Assembly: GCA_002352375.1 (NCBI GenBank) | Contig: DEIH01000243.1 | Coordinates: forward strand, 1 to 7,022 | Source: Spirochaeta sp. UBA2779 | GTDB lineage: Bacteria; Spirochaetota; Spirochaetia; DSM-2461 | Direction: 5' to 3' | DNA length: 7,022 bases | Shown: positions 6,324 through 7,022 of the stretch, in pieces | Numbering within the stretch: position 1 is the stretch's first letter | Layout of the letters: the number at the start of each line of letters is the position of its first letter | The notes under the pieces: generated by a model | What the model was told of the DNA's origin: nothing | Databases searched by the model: none | The model's input: the letters and a program-made list of their open reading frames with translations, nothing else | Position numbers and translations under genes: made by a program

Positions 6324-7022
6324 ATGAATGCACCTGAACGTTTTGCTGAACTTGTAAAATTACAAACAGTTTCTTCACACAATCCCGAAGATGAGGATTC
6401 TTCGGTAATCGATAAATTTCCTCAGCGGCTTGCAGAGCTCTACCCTTCAGCACACAAAGTAATGGAACGGGAGTTTATTGGAAACCGCTCTATTGTCTAT
6501 CGCTGGCAAGGGATAAATGCTTCGCTGGAACCTGTTCTGGGAATGGCTCATTACGATGTGGTTCCAACAGGAAATCCGGAAAGCTGGAAGCGACCGCCGT
6601 TTTCCGGAGAAATCTCCAACGGGCGTATTTACGGCAGGGGAACTCTGGATGACAAAGGAATGCTGGCGGCCTGGATGGAAGCGGCTGATCGACTGGCTGC
6701 TGCCGGTTTTCAACCAGTAAGAACTCTTTACCTGGCCTTTGGCGGTGATGAGGAAACCACCGGTAGACGGGGAGCCGGTAAAATATCGGCAGTTTTTGCG
6801 GAACGGGGGCTGAGTTTTGCTTTTATTCTTGACGAGGGAGGTGCTGTTGCAACAGATCAGATGGAGACTTTCACCCGCAGACCGATTGCCCTGATAGGGG
6901 CGGCGGAGAAGGGCTATATCACTCTCAAGCTCACATCTGAAGGTATGCCCGGTCATTCCTCGGCCCCTCCAAAGCACAGCGCCATCGGCCTGCTCAGTGA
7001 TGCGGTGAGTGCTCTGGAAGCC
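6324..7022 (+). CDS. M20-family zinc metallopeptidase, N-terminal part (cut by window edge)
   Basis: The first 233 codons of an open gene run without a stop to the last base of the window. It resembles the carboxypeptidase S/PM20D1-like branch of the M20 family, two-zinc enzymes that cleave terminal amino acids or N-acyl amino acids; the substrate is not shown. Catalytic features are in the expected order. His76 and Asp78 lie in GMAHYDVVP. Asp109 in GRGTLDDKG is the bridging zinc ligand. Glu143 (general base) and Glu144 (ligand) lie in GGDEETTG. Asp170 in ILDEGGA is a further ligand. GMPGHSSAP with His211 marks entry to the dimerisation or lid domain. Relatives usually run to about 450-490 residues, so roughly half is missing, including the last metal ligand. 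There is no signal peptide. ATG 6324 is the first ATG in this frame after a stop at 6300, so the start is firm. Confidence 0.92.
   Translation, partial: MNAPERFAELVKLQTVSSHNPEDEDSSVIDKFPQRLAELYPSAHKVMEREFIGNRSIVYRWQGINASLEPVLGMAHYDVVPTGNPESWKRPPFSGEISNGRIYGRGTLDDKGMLAAWMEAADRLAAAGFQPVRTLYLAFGGDEETTGRRGAGKISAVFAERGLSFAFILDEGGAVATDQMETFTRRPIALIGAAEKGYITLKLTSEGMPGHSSAPPKHSAIGLLSDAVSALEA

Overview
This window reads as an ordinary, gene-dense stretch of bacterial chromosome with about 50% GC. It holds one tRNA gene, five complete protein genes and one gene cut by the right edge. I see no insertion sequence, phage gene, CRISPR array or defence-type cassette. The host cannot be fixed from this sequence alone. 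The combination of a two-gene molybdenum hydroxylase, an HlyIII membrane protein, GalM, an exported ankyrin protein and an M20 peptidase would suit a free-living, probably anaerobic bacterium. My impression of a Spirochaetota-like organism is a guess from overall protein style, not a demonstrated match.

Layout. On the minus strand at the left edge lies tRNA-Leu(GAG), with a near-consensus promoter on its right and an intrinsic terminator on its left. Then come three plus-strand genes: an HlyIII/PAQR-type seven-helix membrane protein (250-921), a molybdopterin-binding subunit of a xanthine-dehydrogenase-family enzyme (962-3274), and its 2Fe-2S subunit (3268-3732, overlapping by 7 bases). The convergent gene galM (aldose 1-epimerase) occupies 3852-4850 on the minus strand. 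A 39-base divergent gap separates it from an exported ankyrin-repeat protein (4890-6302). An M20 metallopeptidase starts at 6324, 21 bases later, and runs off the right edge.

How the genes work together. The only clear partnership is the hydroxylase pair: the large subunit holds the molybdenum active site and the small one carries electrons away through two 2Fe-2S clusters. The FAD subunit that usually completes a three-subunit xanthine dehydrogenase is not next to them. GalM, the ankyrin protein and the peptidase have no evident shared pathway.

The most interesting thing I found is in the gene starts, not the gene content. The only clearly operon-internal gene (2Fe-2S subunit) has a good Shine-Dalgarno sequence. 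The other starts lack a well-placed one, and most have a -10-like hexamer only 6 to 9 bases before the ATG, which would give leaderless or nearly leaderless mRNAs. This is clearest for galM, with an exact extended -10 (TGCTATAAT), and for the M20 gene, with TATAAT. I did not find a convincing novel multi-gene system here.
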